Below, one piece after another: positions 17,616 through 27,244 of a stretch of 64,000 nt of DNA (the stretch's first letter is position 1; every line of letters starts with the position of its first letter). This DNA comes from Aureimonas sp. OT7 (GTDB lineage: Bacteria; Pseudomonadota; Alphaproteobacteria; Rhizobiales; Rhizobiaceae): NCBI RefSeq assembly GCF_014844055.1, contig NZ_CP062167.1, forward strand, positions 1,193,501 to 1,257,500. Reading direction: 5' to 3'. The notes beneath the pieces are model-generated. The model saw nothing but the letters and a program-made list of their open reading frames with translations, was not told where the DNA came from and did no database searches. The position numbers were made by a program, and so were the translations under genes.

Positions 17616-17773
17616 TGTATGCCGCAGGCATCCGCGCAATGGCCGACGATCGCGGCATGATCGTGCCGGCGGCCATCCATATGGGGCGCGGGAATGGGCT
17701 GGACGTCACCCTCGCCATCCTCGAAGATGCGGCTTGTCCGATCCGACCCGCCGCCGCTCAGGAGCGCGCATGA
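17615..17773 (+). CDS. 52-residue ORF bridging ureE and xdhA
   Basis: An ATG at 17615 overlaps the ureE stop (TGATG) and the frame ends at 17773, overlapping the xdhA start (ATGA). The encoded peptide starts [12 protein letters not shown] and ends PAAAQERA, with one Cys and no membrane segment. The double overlap is what a coupled operon gene would show, and it exactly fills the gap. I recognise no family, so it may also be a spacer that keeps ribosomes moving into xdhA. Confidence 0.4.
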   Translation: MYAAGIRAMADDRGMIVPAAIHMGRGNGLDVTLAILEDAACPIRPAAAQERA

Positions 17774-19209
17774 CCGCCATCCGTTTCCTGCTCAATGGGG
17801 AAGAGCGCCATGCCGAGGGCATCGCGCCCACCACCACGGTGCTCAATCATCTGCGCTACGGGGAGCGCCTGACAGGCACCAAGGAAGGCTGCGCCGAGGG
17901 CGACTGCGGGGCGTGCACGATCCTTGTCAGCGAGCCGGACGGCGCGGGCGGCATCCGTCGCCGCGCGATGAACAGTTGCATCCTGTTCATGCCGGCGCTG
18001 CACGGAAAGGCGGTCGAGACGGTGGAGCATCTGGCGCGTGACGGGCTGAACCCGCTGCAGGAGGCGATGGTGCGCCACCATGCGAGCCAGTGCGGTTTTT
18101 GTACGCCGGGTTTCGTGATGCAGCTACACACCGCATGGCTGAACGGCGCGCTCGGCGACCGGCAGTCGGTGAAGGACGCCGTGTCCGGCAATCTGTGCCG
18201 CTGCACCGGTTACGGGCCCATCGTCGATGCGGGCGCGGAGCTGGCAAGCCTGACACCGCCCGATACGGCGCAGGGCGACGCGGCGCTGGCGACCCGGCTG
18301 GACGCGCTGCGCGGGCCTGGAGTGCAGGCCTATTGCGCGGCTGGCGGCGTCTGGTACGGACCGCGCGACAGCGACGACCTCGCCGATCTCTATGCAGCCA
18401 ATCCGGACGCCATCCTGGTGGCCGGCGCAACGGATGTCGGCCTTTGGGTGACCAAGCAGCATCGCCATCTGCCGGTGCTGATCGATGTTTCCAGGGTGTG
18501 GGATCTGGCGATGATCGAGGAGGCGGCCGGCCGCGTCTATCTCGGCGCGGCGGTGACGCATGGGCAGGCGCTGGCAACGCTGGCCGACATCCACCCGGCG
18601 CTCGGCGCGATGATGCGCCGCTTCGCCGGCTATCAGGTGCGCAGCGCCGGAACGATCGGCGGCAATATCGCCAACGGCTCTCCAATCGGCGACCTGCCGC
18701 CCGCCCTGATCGCCCTGGGCGCACGGCTGCACCTGCGCAGGGGCGACGACGCGCGCAGCATCGCTTTGGAGGATTTCTTCATCGATTACGGGCGGCAGGA
18801 CCGTCAGGAGGGCGAATTCGTCGCCGCCGTGGAAGTGCCGCGCCCGGCGGACGACGAGGATATCGCCGTCTACAAGATTTCCAAGCGGATGGACTCCGAC
18901 ATATCGGCCGTGCTTGCCGCCTTCCTCCTGAAGCGCGGGGCCGATGGCCGCGTCGTGGAGGCGCGGCTTGCCTATGGCGGAATGGCGGGCACGCCGAAGC
19001 GGGCGCGTGCGGCGGAGGCCGCGTTGCTGGGCCGGCCTTTCGATGCGGCGGCGGTCGCCGGCGCGCGGCTTGCCCTGGCCGAGGATTTTTCGCCGCTCAC
19101 CGACATGCGGGCCAGCGCGGCCTACCGTCTGGAGGTGGCCGGAGCCTGCCTCGAACGATTCCGGCTCGAACTCGAAGGCGCGCCGACGCGCCTGTCGGAG
19201 CTGACATGA
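17770..19209 (+). CDS. xdhA: xanthine dehydrogenase small subunit (2Fe-2S and FAD)
   Basis: The 479-residue protein carries two [2Fe-2S] clusters (C41, C46, C49, C70 and C108, C111, C143, C145) and a C-terminal FAD domain with VAGATDVGLWVTKQ and SAGTIGGNIANGSPIGD. It passes electrons from the molybdenum subunit to NAD+ as hypoxanthine and xanthine are oxidised to urate. I chose the ATG at 17770 (MTAIRFLLNG), in ATGA overlap with the preceding short ORF. The stop overlaps xdhB. Confidence 0.95.
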   Translation: MTAIRFLLNGEERHAEGIAPTTTVLNHLRYGERLTGTKEGCAEGDCGACTILVSEPDGAGGIRRRAMNSCILFMPALHGKAVETVEHLARDGLNPLQEAMVRHHASQCGFCTPGFVMQLHTAWLNGALGDRQSVKDAVSGNLCRCTGYGPIVDAGAELASLTPPDTAQGDAALATRLDALRGPGVQAYCAAGGVWYGPRDSDDLADLYAANPDAILVAGATDVGLWVTKQHRHLPVLIDVSRVWDLAMIEEAAGRVYLGAAVTHGQALATLADIHPALGAMMRRFAGYQVRSAGTIGGNIANGSPIGDLPPALIALGARLHLRRGDDARSIALEDFFIDYGRQDRQEGEFVAAVEVPRPADDEDIAVYKISKRMDSDISAVLAAFLLKRGADGRVVEARLAYGGMAGTPKRARAAEAALLGRPFDAAAVAGARLALAEDFSPLTDMRASAAYRLEVAGACLERFRLELEGAPTRLSELT

Positions 19210-21602
19210 TGGACGAGACCCGCATCCAGGACAGGGGCGAGGCCGGCACCGTGCCGCCGGAGGCCTTGCACGAGAAACCGCCCGAGCCGCGCGCGCATCT
19301 CAAGGGCGGCGTCGGACAGGCGATCCCGCACGATAGCGGGCCCCTGCATGTCAGCGGGGCGGCGCGCTACACCGACGACGACCCGGAACTGCCCGGCACG
19401 CTGCAGGTGCACATCGCCATGTCGGGGCGCGCCCATGCGCGCATCGCCGCGATGGACCTGTCGGCGGTGCGCTCGCATGCCGGCGTGGCCGTCGTGCTGG
19501 CGGCGGCGGATGTGCCCGGCAGGAACGACTATTCCCCCGTCTTCGGCGACGATCCGATCTTTGCGGAAGGGTATGTCTTCTATGTCGGCCAGCCGCTGTT
19601 CGCGGTGGCGGCGAGGGATCTGGCCACCGCACGCGCGGCGGCCGCGCTGGCAATCGTGGACTACGAGAATCTGCCGGCGGCCAACACCATCGACGAGGCC
19701 ATCGCGCTCGCCGATGCCGAGGGAGAAGACCTTCTGCCCCCGCATGAGATGCTGCTCGGCGACGTGGCCGCCGCCATGGCTGCCGCGCCGCGCCGGGTGG
19801 AAGGGCAGGTCGAGACCGGCGGTCAGGATCATTTCTACCTGGAGGGGCAGGTGGCCTATGCCCTGCCCCAGGAAAACGGCGACATCGTCGTGCGGTCGTC
19901 GACGCAGCACCCTTCGGAAGTGCAGCACAATGTGGCCAAGGCGCTGGGCCTGGCGGACCATGCCGTGACGGTGGACGTGCGCCGCATGGGTGGAGGCTTC
20001 GGGGGCAAGGAAAGCCAGCCGGCGCTGATGGCCAGCGTTGCGGCGCTTGTGGCGGCGCGCACGGGCCGGCCCGCCAAATGCCGTCTCGACCGCGACGACG
20101 ACATGGAGATGACCGGCAAGCGACACGAGATGCGCACGGTCTACGCCGTGGGCTTCGACGAGGCCGGCCGGGTGCTGGCCGCCGACTTCGCCCATGCCGT
20201 GCGATGCGGCTATTCCCGCGATCTTTCCGCGGCCATCGCCGACCGCGCGATGTTTCATGCGGACAACGCCTATTGGCTGCCGGCCGCGCGCATCCACTCG
20301 CGCAGGTTGAAGACGCATACCGTCTCCAATACCGCCTTCCGCGGATTTGGCGGGCCGCAGGGCATGGTGGCCATCGAACGCGCCATGGATCGCATCGCCT
20401 TCGAGCTGGGCGTCGATCCACTCGATGTGCGGCGGCGCAATTTCTACCCGGCGGGTGGCGATGCGGTGACGCCCTACCACATGCCCGTCACGGACAGCAT
20501 CATCGGCGAGATCGTCGACGAGCTGGAGAAAACATCGGATTATCGCGCGCGGCGCGCCGCCGTCCGCGCGTTCAACGCCGACAGCCCCGTGTTGAAGAAG
20601 GGCATTGCGCTGACGCCGGTCAAATTCGGCATCTCGTTCACGACCTCGCATCTGAACCAGGCCGGCGCGCTGGTGCATGTCTACAAGGATGGATCGGTGC
20701 AGCTGAACCATGGCGGCACCGAGATGGGGCAGGGCCTGTTCACCAAGGTCGCGCAGGTGGTCGCCGAGGAATTCCAGATCGACGTGGAGCGCATCCGCAT
20801 CACCGGCACCAGCACGGGCAAGGTGCCGAACACATCGGCTACGGCGGCCTCCTCGGGCACGGACCTGAACGGCATGGCGGCGCAGGCCGCGGCCCGCACC
20901 ATCCGCGACCGGCTGGTCGCCTATGCGGTGTCGCGCTACGCGGTTTCCGCCGGGCAGGTGGCGTTCCTGCCGGGTCGCGTGCGCATCGGCGACAAGGAAT
21001 TGCGCTTCGAGGATCTGGTCGGGGAGGCCTATCTTGCGCGGGTTTCCCTGTCTGCCACCGGGTTCTACGCCACGCCCGGCATCCACTACGACCGGGAGAG
21101 CGCCAGCGGCGTGCCCTTCTATTACTTCGTCTATGGGGCGGCCGTTTCCGAGGTCGCCATCGATACGCTGACGGGCGAGAACCGGTTGCTGCGCGCCGAT
21201 ATCATCCACGATGTCGGCACGTCGCTCAATCCTGCCATCGACCTCGGGCAGGTGGAGGGCGGTTTCATCCAGGGTATGGGATGGCTGACGACCGAGGAGT
21301 TGTGGTGGGATGCGAAGGGCCGCCTGCGCACGCATGCGCCCTCGACCTACAAGATCCCCACCGCCAACGACCGCCCCGACGACCTGCGCATCCGACTGTG
21401 GGACAAGGGGCGCAATCCGGCCGCCACCATCTACCGCTCCAAGGCCGTCGGCGAGCCGCCCTTCATGCTGGCCCTATCGGTCTTTTCGGCCCTGTCCGAT
21501 GCCGTGCTGGCCGCCGGTGACTACCGGACGTTTCCGGCGCTCGACGCGCCGGCGACGCCGGAACGCGTCCTGGCCGCCGTCAACGCGGTGCGCGCCCGAT
21601 GA
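19206..21602 (+). CDS. xdhB: xanthine dehydrogenase molybdopterin-binding subunit
   Basis: The 798-residue large subunit has the molybdenum-domain motifs GQDHFYLEGQ, RRMGGGFGGKES, AFRGFGGPQG and SSGTDLNGMAA. The catalytic glutamate lies in SKAVGEPPF, near residue 750. It hydroxylates hypoxanthine and xanthine at the Mo centre. The ATG at 19206 overlaps the xdhA stop, and the 3' end overlaps xdhC. The domain order matches two-subunit bacterial XDH rather than an aldehyde oxidase. Confidence 0.95.
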   Translation: MMDETRIQDRGEAGTVPPEALHEKPPEPRAHLKGGVGQAIPHDSGPLHVSGAARYTDDDPELPGTLQVHIAMSGRAHARIAAMDLSAVRSHAGVAVVLAAADVPGRNDYSPVFGDDPIFAEGYVFYVGQPLFAVAARDLATARAAAALAIVDYENLPAANTIDEAIALADAEGEDLLPPHEMLLGDVAAAMAAAPRRVEGQVETGGQDHFYLEGQVAYALPQENGDIVVRSSTQHPSEVQHNVAKALGLADHAVTVDVRRMGGGFGGKESQPALMASVAALVAARTGRPAKCRLDRDDDMEMTGKRHEMRTVYAVGFDEAGRVLAADFAHAVRCGYSRDLSAAIADRAMFHADNAYWLPAARIHSRRLKTHTVSNTAFRGFGGPQGMVAIERAMDRIAFELGVDPLDVRRRNFYPAGGDAVTPYHMPVTDSIIGEIVDELEKTSDYRARRAAVRAFNADSPVLKKGIALTPVKFGISFTTSHLNQAGALVHVYKDGSVQLNHGGTEMGQGLFTKVAQVVAEEFQIDVERIRITGTSTGKVPNTSATAASSGTDLNGMAAQAAARTIRDRLVAYAVSRYAVSAGQVAFLPGRVRIGDKELRFEDLVGEAYLARVSLSATGFYATPGIHYDRESASGVPFYYFVYGAAVSEVAIDTLTGENRLLRADIIHDVGTSLNPAIDLGQVEGGFIQGMGWLTTEELWWDAKGRLRTHAPSTYKIPTANDRPDDLRIRLWDKGRNPAATIYRSKAVGEPPFMLALSVFSALSDAVLAAGDYRTFPALDAPATPERVLAAVNAVRAR

Positions 21603-22438
21603 AGCTGTCGGTCGCCCTGGCGGATCGGCTCGCGGCGGGGGAGCCTGCCGTATTGGTTCGTATCCTGGCCGCGCACGGCTCCACCCCGCGCGAGGCGGGT
21701 GCGGCGATGATGGTGACGCCGGACGGCTCCAAGGGCACGATCGGCGGCGGCGCGCTGGAAATGGAGGCCATCCGCAAGGCCCGGTCGATGATCGCCTCCG
21801 GCACGGCGGATGGCTTCATGGACGTGCCGCTCGGCCCCGCCATCGGGCAGTGCTGCGGTGGACGGGTCGAGCTTTCGCTCGAACGCCTGGATGCGGGGGT
21901 GCTGGACGGCGTCCGCCGGGCGGAGGCGGCGGCAAGCGGCAGCGCCATACCGGTTCTTGTCTTCGGTGCCGGCCATACCGGCCGCGCCATCGCCCTCGCG
22001 CTGCAGCCGCTGCCCTTCCACGTCACCGTGGTCGACACCCGGCCGCAGCTTCTGGCCGAACTGCCCTCCGACATCGATTCGCGCGCGATGCCGCTGCCGG
22101 AGCAGGCAGTGGCCGCGGCGCCCGCGCAGGCCGCCTTCCTTGTGGTCACGCATGACCATGCCCTGGATTTCCATATTGCCGCGTCGGCGCTGGCGCGCGC
22201 GGATGCCGCCTATGTCGGCATGATCGGCTCCGCCACCAAGCGGGTCCGGTTCAACCGGCATCTGGAGGAAGCGGGGCTGGGCGGTCAGGCGATGCGCCTG
22301 CATCTTCCGATCGGCGGTCGCCAGGTGCGCGACAAGCGCCCCGAAGTCATTGCCGCCATGGTTGCATCCGAGCTTCTCGTTCACTTCATGGGTACAGACG
22401 TGGAAAACCCGATGCACAGGCTTTGCACATGCCCATAG
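21599..22438 (+). CDS. xdhC: xanthine dehydrogenase accessory protein XdhC
   Basis: The 279-residue protein has the XdhC/CoxF pattern: STPREAGAAMMVTPDG, GTIGGGALEMEAI, QCCGGRVEL (Cys pair) and a Rossmann part VLVFGAGHTGRAIALAL. XdhC binds and protects molybdopterin cofactor while it is sulphurated and inserts it into XdhB. It is coupled to xdhB by an ATGA overlap. A 61-base gap separates it from the purine transporter genes. Confidence 0.93.
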   Translation: MKLSVALADRLAAGEPAVLVRILAAHGSTPREAGAAMMVTPDGSKGTIGGGALEMEAIRKARSMIASGTADGFMDVPLGPAIGQCCGGRVELSLERLDAGVLDGVRRAEAAASGSAIPVLVFGAGHTGRAIALALQPLPFHVTVVDTRPQLLAELPSDIDSRAMPLPEQAVAAAPAQAAFLVVTHDHALDFHIAASALARADAAYVGMIGSATKRVRFNRHLEEAGLGGQAMRLHLPIGGRQVRDKRPEVIAAMVASELLVHFMGTDVENPMHRLCTCP

Positions 22439-22499
22439 GCCGTGCATAAAACAAACATTCCAGCCTTCGCGCGGGATGTCGATCGATAACGGGAGTACC

Positions 22500-24062
22500 A
22501 TGCCGCCACGGCTCGAGCTCAGCCATGTGACGAAGCGCTATCCAGGTGTGGTGGCCAACAGCGACGTCTCCTTCGCCGTCGAGCCGGGGCGCATCCATGC
22601 GCTGCTGGGCGAAAACGGCGCCGGCAAGTCGACCCTGGTGAAGATCATCTACGGCGTCCAGAAGGCCGACGAAGGCAGCGTATCCATCGACGGCACGATG
22701 GTGGACATCGCCTCCCCACGGGAAGCGCGGGCCCATGGCATCGGCATGGTGTTCCAGCACTTCTGCCTGTTCGAGGCGATGACCGTGCTGGAAAACATCG
22801 CCCTCGGCATGGACGAGCCGCCGCCCCGCCGCGAACTGGAGGGACGGATCGCCGAAGTGATGCTGGCCTATGGGCTGGAACTCGATCCGCATCGCGACGT
22901 CCACACCTTGTCCGTCGGCGAGCGCCAGCGCATCGAGATCGTCCGGGCGCTGCTGGGGCGGCCGCGCATCCTCATCATGGACGAGCCGACCTCCGTGCTG
23001 ACGCCGCAGGAGGTGGAGGTGCTGTTCTCCACGCTGCGCAAGCTGCGCCAGGAGGGTTGCTCCATCCTCTACATCTCACACAAGCTCGACGAGATCCGCA
23101 CCCTGTGCGACAGCGCCACCATCCTGCGCGGCGGCAAGGTGGTCGCCACCTGCGACCCTGCCCGGGAAACGGCGCGCTCCATGGCCGAGATGATGATCGG
23201 CGCGACGCTCTCCGACGTCTCCCGGCACGGCGGCACGACCGATGGGCCGGTGAAACTGCTGGTCGAGCGCCTGGGCCTGCCGGGCGAGCCGCCATTCGGC
23301 ACCACGCTTGCCGATATCTCCTTTGCCGTGCGGGCCGGCGAGGTGCTGGGCATTGCAGGCGTTGCGGGCAATGGCCAGAACGAGCTGGTCGCCGCCCTCG
23401 CGGGTGAATCGCGCGACGGGCTGACGGGGCGTGTCACCCTGAACGGCGTCGATATCACGGCGCGGGGCGTGTCGGGCCGGCGCGCCGCGGGCCTTGCCAC
23501 GGTGCCGGAAGAGCGCAACGGCCATGCAGCGGTGCCGGCCATGAGCCTTGCCGAAAACGCCATCCTGTCCGCGCGCCAGCGCCGGGGACTGGCATCCGGC
23601 GGGCTCTTGAAGCTCGGCAAGGCGTCCGCCTATGCCGCCGAGATCATCCGCGCCTTCTCCGTGCGGGCGACGGGGCCACAGGCCGCCGCGGCCAGCCTTT
23701 CGGGCGGAAACCTGCAGAAATACATCATGGGACGCGAAATCATGCAGGAGCCGGCCGTGCTGGTGGTCGCCCAGCCGACATGGGGTGTCGATGCCGGGGC
23801 GGCAGGCTTCATCCGGCAATCCATGCTGGACCTCGCGGCGCGCGGGTCCGCCGTCGTCGTCGTCAGCCAGGACCTGGACGAGCTTCTGGACATCTGCGAC
23901 CGGATCGCGGTCATCAACGGCGGCCGCCTGTCGGAGCCGCATCCAGTGGGTGCCATCACGCTGGACGAGATCGGCCTTCTCATGGGCGGCGTCCATGGCG
24001 ACGGCGCAGGCGAGACACACGCCGTGGAAGGCTCCGGGACGGAGGCGGGCCCCCATGCGTAA
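22500..24062 (+). CDS. BMP-family nucleoside/purine ABC transporter ATP-binding protein
   Basis: This 520-residue tandem ATPase has a full first domain (GENGAGKST, LSVGERQRIEIVRALL, ILIMDEPTSVL) and a second with a degenerate Walker A (GVAGNGQNE) plus LSGGNLQKYIMGREI, the NupA/RbsA-like layout. It drives import through the two permeases downstream. The ATG at 22500 follows GGGAG; an ATG at 22476 is less well placed. Neighbours xdhABC and guaD suggest a purine base or nucleoside as substrate. Its end overlaps the next gene by eight bases. Confidence 0.9.
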   Translation: MPPRLELSHVTKRYPGVVANSDVSFAVEPGRIHALLGENGAGKSTLVKIIYGVQKADEGSVSIDGTMVDIASPREARAHGIGMVFQHFCLFEAMTVLENIALGMDEPPPRRELEGRIAEVMLAYGLELDPHRDVHTLSVGERQRIEIVRALLGRPRILIMDEPTSVLTPQEVEVLFSTLRKLRQEGCSILYISHKLDEIRTLCDSATILRGGKVVATCDPARETARSMAEMMIGATLSDVSRHGGTTDGPVKLLVERLGLPGEPPFGTTLADISFAVRAGEVLGIAGVAGNGQNELVAALAGESRDGLTGRVTLNGVDITARGVSGRRAAGLATVPEERNGHAAVPAMSLAENAILSARQRRGLASGGLLKLGKASAYAAEIIRAFSVRATGPQAAAASLSGGNLQKYIMGREIMQEPAVLVVAQPTWGVDAGAAGFIRQSMLDLAARGSAVVVVSQDLDELLDICDRIAVINGGRLSEPHPVGAITLDEIGLLMGGVHGDGAGETHAVEGSGTEAGPHA

Positions 24063-25143
24063 CGCCGGCCCTTTCCTGCGCTTCCAGCCCCGGCTGCAGC
24101 CCTCGCGCACCATGCTCTATCTGTCCCCGGCGCTGGCCGTGGTGGCGACGTTGCTTGTCGGTGCGCTGCTGTTCACCCTGCTCGGCTATGACGGGGTGGG
24201 GGCCGTACGCGAAATCTTCGTGACGCCGCTGTTCAACCCCTATCGCTGGCAGGATCTCCTGGTGAAGGCGGCACCGCTGGCGCTTATCGCCCTGGGGTTG
24301 TCCATCGGCTTCCGCGCCAATGTCTGGAATATCGGGGCCGAAGGGCAGTATGTCGTCGGCGGGCTCGCCGGCACCGGCATCGCCCTCCTGACGCTCGACA
24401 TGGACGGACCCTGGATTTTGCCGGCCATGGTCGTGGCAGGCATTGCCGGGGGCGCGCTCTATGCCGCCATCCCGGCCTTTCTGCGAGTGCGGCTCGGCGT
24501 CAGCGAAATCCTGTCCAGCCTCATGCTCAACTATACCGCCATCCAGCTACTGTACTATCTGATGCGCGGCCCCTGGAAGGATCCGATGGGGTTCAACTTC
24601 CCGCAGACGGCCATGTTCTCTTCCGTCCAGACGCTGCCGATCGTGGTTCCTGGCACGCTGATCCATCTCGGCATTCCGCTGGCGCTGGTCGCCGCGCTGA
24701 CGGTCTGGTTCGTCATGGCGCGCACCATCGCAGGCTTCGAGGTGCGTGTGGCCGGCCTGGCGCCCAATGCCGCGCGCTATGGCGGCTTCCGCGAAGGGCG
24801 CATCGTCTGGTTGTGCCTTCTGGCCGGCGGCAGTTTCGCGGGGTTGGCCGGCATATTCGAGGCGTCAGGACCGTTCGGGCAGATGGTGCCCTCGTTTCCC
24901 ACCGGCTACGGCTTCACCGCGATCATCGTCGCCTTCCTCGGCCGGCTTCACCCGCTTGGCATCATCGTCTCCGCGCTGGTGCTGGCTCTGACCTATGTGG
25001 GGGGTGAAAGCGCCCAGACGGGTATCGGCCTTCCGGCCGCTGCCATCGGCGTGTTCCAGGCGATGCTGCTGTTCTTCCTGCTGGCGTCGGATATCTTCGT
25101 GCGCTACCGGCTGGCCTTCGGCCGCGAGGGGGCAAAGGCATGA
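24055..25143 (+). CDS. BMP-family nucleoside/purine ABC transporter permease 1
   Basis: The 362-residue membrane protein has about ten hydrophobic segments and the hallmark FRANVWNIGAEGQYVVGGLAG of NupB/YufP-type permeases. The ATG at 24055 lies within the 3' end of the ATPase gene (8-base overlap), and the stop overlaps the second permease (ATGA), so the three are coupled. It should form a heterodimeric pore with the next product. The substrate is inferred from context. Confidence 0.9.
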   Translation: MRNAGPFLRFQPRLQPSRTMLYLSPALAVVATLLVGALLFTLLGYDGVGAVREIFVTPLFNPYRWQDLLVKAAPLALIALGLSIGFRANVWNIGAEGQYVVGGLAGTGIALLTLDMDGPWILPAMVVAGIAGGALYAAIPAFLRVRLGVSEILSSLMLNYTAIQLLYYLMRGPWKDPMGFNFPQTAMFSSVQTLPIVVPGTLIHLGIPLALVAALTVWFVMARTIAGFEVRVAGLAPNAARYGGFREGRIVWLCLLAGGSFAGLAGIFEASGPFGQMVPSFPTGYGFTAIIVAFLGRLHPLGIIVSALVLALTYVGGESAQTGIGLPAAAIGVFQAMLLFFLLASDIFVRYRLAFGREGAKA

Positions 25144-26066
25144 CGCCCGAATTCGCCGTCGCCATCTTCGTCGCCGTCGTCGCCGCCGCGACCCCGATCC
25201 TGATCGCCGCGCTCGGCGAGCTGGTGGTCGAGCGGTCCGGCGTGCTGAACCTCGGCGTCGAGGGCATGATGCTCATCGGCGCCGTGACCGCCTTCATCGT
25301 GTCCGTCAGCACCGGGGTTCCGGCGCTCGGCGCGCTGGCCGCGATGGCCGCCGCTGCCGCATCCTCGCTGATCTTCGGCTATCTCACGCTGACGCTGGCT
25401 GCAAACCAGGTCGCCACGGGCCTCGCCCTGACCATTTTCGGCACCGGGGTCTCGGCGCTCGTGGGGGCCAACTATGTCGGCATGACGACGCCGGCCTTCG
25501 GCAGCATCTTCCCGGTTGCCATGGCGCAGGACCCGATCTGGCGGGTCGTCTTCGGCTATTCGCCGCTGGTCTATGCCTCGCTGCTGCTGACCCTGGCCGT
25601 CTGGTGGTTCCTCAAATACAGCCGCGCGGGGCTGATCCTGCGGGCCGTCGGCGAGTCCGATACCTCGGCCCATTCCATCGGCTATCCCGTCCTGAAGGTG
25701 CGCTATCTCGCGGTGCTTTTCGGCGGGGCGATGGCCGGTCTTGGCGGCTCCTTCTTCTCGCTGGTGCTGACGCCCATGTGGGCCGAGCGGCTGACCTCAG
25801 GGCGCGGCTGGATCGCCATCGCCCTGGTCGTCTTCGCGTCATGGCGGCCCGGCCGGCTGCTGCTGGGCGCATACCTGTTCGGCGCGGTCATCACGCTGGA
25901 GCTGCAGGCCAAGGCCGCCGGATGGTCGGGGCTTGCGCCGGAGTTCCTGACCAGCCTTCCCTACATCGCGACGATCGTCGTGCTGGCTTTGATCTCGGCG
26001 CGCAAGGCAAGCGCCAGGAATACCGCGCCGGCTTGCCTGGGCAAGCCGTTCCGCCCCACTGCCTGA
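25140..26066 (+). CDS. BMP-family nucleoside/purine ABC transporter permease 2
   Basis: The 308-residue membrane protein shows the partner-permease motif LVVERSGVLNLGVEGMML and SRAGLILRAVGES. It pairs with the upstream permease. The start overlaps that gene by four bases, and the binding-protein gene follows after 30 bases with GAGGAG before its ATG. Confidence 0.9.
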   Translation: MTPEFAVAIFVAVVAAATPILIAALGELVVERSGVLNLGVEGMMLIGAVTAFIVSVSTGVPALGALAAMAAAAASSLIFGYLTLTLAANQVATGLALTIFGTGVSALVGANYVGMTTPAFGSIFPVAMAQDPIWRVVFGYSPLVYASLLLTLAVWWFLKYSRAGLILRAVGESDTSAHSIGYPVLKVRYLAVLFGGAMAGLGGSFFSLVLTPMWAERLTSGRGWIAIALVVFASWRPGRLLLGAYLFGAVITLELQAKAAGWSGLAPEFLTSLPYIATIVVLALISARKASARNTAPACLGKPFRPTA

Positions 26067-26096
26067 CTGATTAGAACCGACAGAGGAGTACAGTCC

Positions 26097-27179
26097 ATGT
26101 TCGCCACCACCCGCCGCAAGCTCATGCTGGGCGCCGCCGCGCTCCTGTCCTTCGCCGTGGCCGGCACGGCCTCGGCCCAGCCGCACGACGGCCCCGTCAA
26201 GGCTGCCTTCGTCTATGTCGGCCCGGTGGGCGATTTCGGCTATTCCTTCGCGCACGACCAGGGACGAAAGTTCCTGGAGGAGAGGCTCGGCGACAAGGTC
26301 GAGACGACCTATGTCGAAAACGTCGCGGAAGGGCCCGACGCCGAGCGCGTCATCCGCCAGCTTGCGCAGGATGGCAACGACATCATCTTCGCCACCTCGT
26401 TCGGCTTCATGAACCCGACGCTGAAGGTGGCCAAGCAGTTTCCGGACGTGAAGTTCGAACATGCGACCGGCTACCAGACCGCCGAGAACATGGCCGCCTA
26501 CAATGCCAAGTTCTACGAGGGCCGCGCCGTATTGGGCACCATCGCCGGCATGATGTCGAAATCCGGCAAGGCGGGCTATGTCGCCTCGTTCCCGATCCCC
26601 GAAGTGGTCATGGGCATCAACGCCTTCACGCAGGCAGCCCGCAAGGTGAACCCGGATTTCGAGACGCAGGTCGTGTGGGTGAACTCCTGGTACGACCCGG
26701 CCAAGGAGTCGCAGGCCGCCAGCGCGCTGCTGGACCAGGGCGCCGACGTCATCACCCAGCATACCGATTCCCCCGGGCCCCTGCAGGAAGCCGAGAAGCG
26801 CGGCGCCATCGCCTTCGGTCAGGCGTGGGACATGCAGAGCTTTGCGCCGAATGCCCACATGACGGCCATCGTGGACCAGTGGGGGCCCTATTACGTGCAG
26901 CGCGTGCAGGCGGTGCTGGACGGCACCTGGGAGACGCAGAACGTGTGGCTGGGCATGAAGGAGGGCGAGGTCGTGATGTCGCCCTTCAACGACAAGATGC
27001 CCGACGACGTGAAGGCCGCCGCCCAGAAGATCGTGGATGGCACGATCGACGGCAGCTACCATGTCTTCGCCGGCCCCATCAACGACCAGAGCGGTGCCGA
27101 AAAGGTGCCGGCGGGCCAGACCGTTTCGGACGAGGATCTCCTCAAGATGGACTGGTACGTCGAGGGCGTGCGTAACTGA
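26097..27179 (+). CDS. BMP-family (Med-type) periplasmic nucleoside/purine-binding protein
   Basis: The 360-residue protein has a signal peptide (RRKLMLGAAALLSFAVAGTASA) and the BMP fold: AAFVYVGPVGDFGYSFAHDQGR, DIIFATSFGFMNP and DVITQHTDSPGPLQ. It is the ligand receptor of the transporter encoded just upstream. Similar proteins beside guaD and xdh genes are associated with purine uptake, but the ligand cannot be read from sequence. A strong hairpin follows the stop. Confidence 0.92.
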   Translation: MFATTRRKLMLGAAALLSFAVAGTASAQPHDGPVKAAFVYVGPVGDFGYSFAHDQGRKFLEERLGDKVETTYVENVAEGPDAERVIRQLAQDGNDIIFATSFGFMNPTLKVAKQFPDVKFEHATGYQTAENMAAYNAKFYEGRAVLGTIAGMMSKSGKAGYVASFPIPEVVMGINAFTQAARKVNPDFETQVVWVNSWYDPAKESQAASALLDQGADVITQHTDSPGPLQEAEKRGAIAFGQAWDMQSFAPNAHMTAIVDQWGPYYVQRVQAVLDGTWETQNVWLGMKEGEVVMSPFNDKMPDDVKAAAQKIVDGTIDGSYHVFAGPINDQSGAEKVPAGQTVSDEDLLKMDWYVEGVRN

Positions 27180-27194
27180 GCCTAACGAACGATA

Positions 27195-27221
27195 CCGGCG
27201 CGGCCCTTGTCGCCGCGCCGG
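27195..27221 (+). terminator. strong hairpin after the BMP binding-protein gene
   Basis: CCGGCGCGGC (27195-27204) and GCCGCGCCGG (27212-27221) form a perfect 10-bp stem with a 7-base loop, 15 bases after the stop. No T-run follows, so it may stabilise the upstream mRNA or attenuate reading into guaD rather than terminate fully. Confidence 0.5.
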
Positions 27222-27244
27222 CATACACGACAGGAGCCATCGGC

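Noticed and set aside
19122..21335. Long minus-strand open frame of about 737 codons
   Set aside because: Antisense shadow of xdhB, His/Arg-rich with no recognisable domain.
18090..21602. 1170-codon plus-strand frame suggesting an XdhA-XdhB fusion
   Set aside because: The first third is an out-of-frame shadow of xdhA; xdhB starts at 19206.
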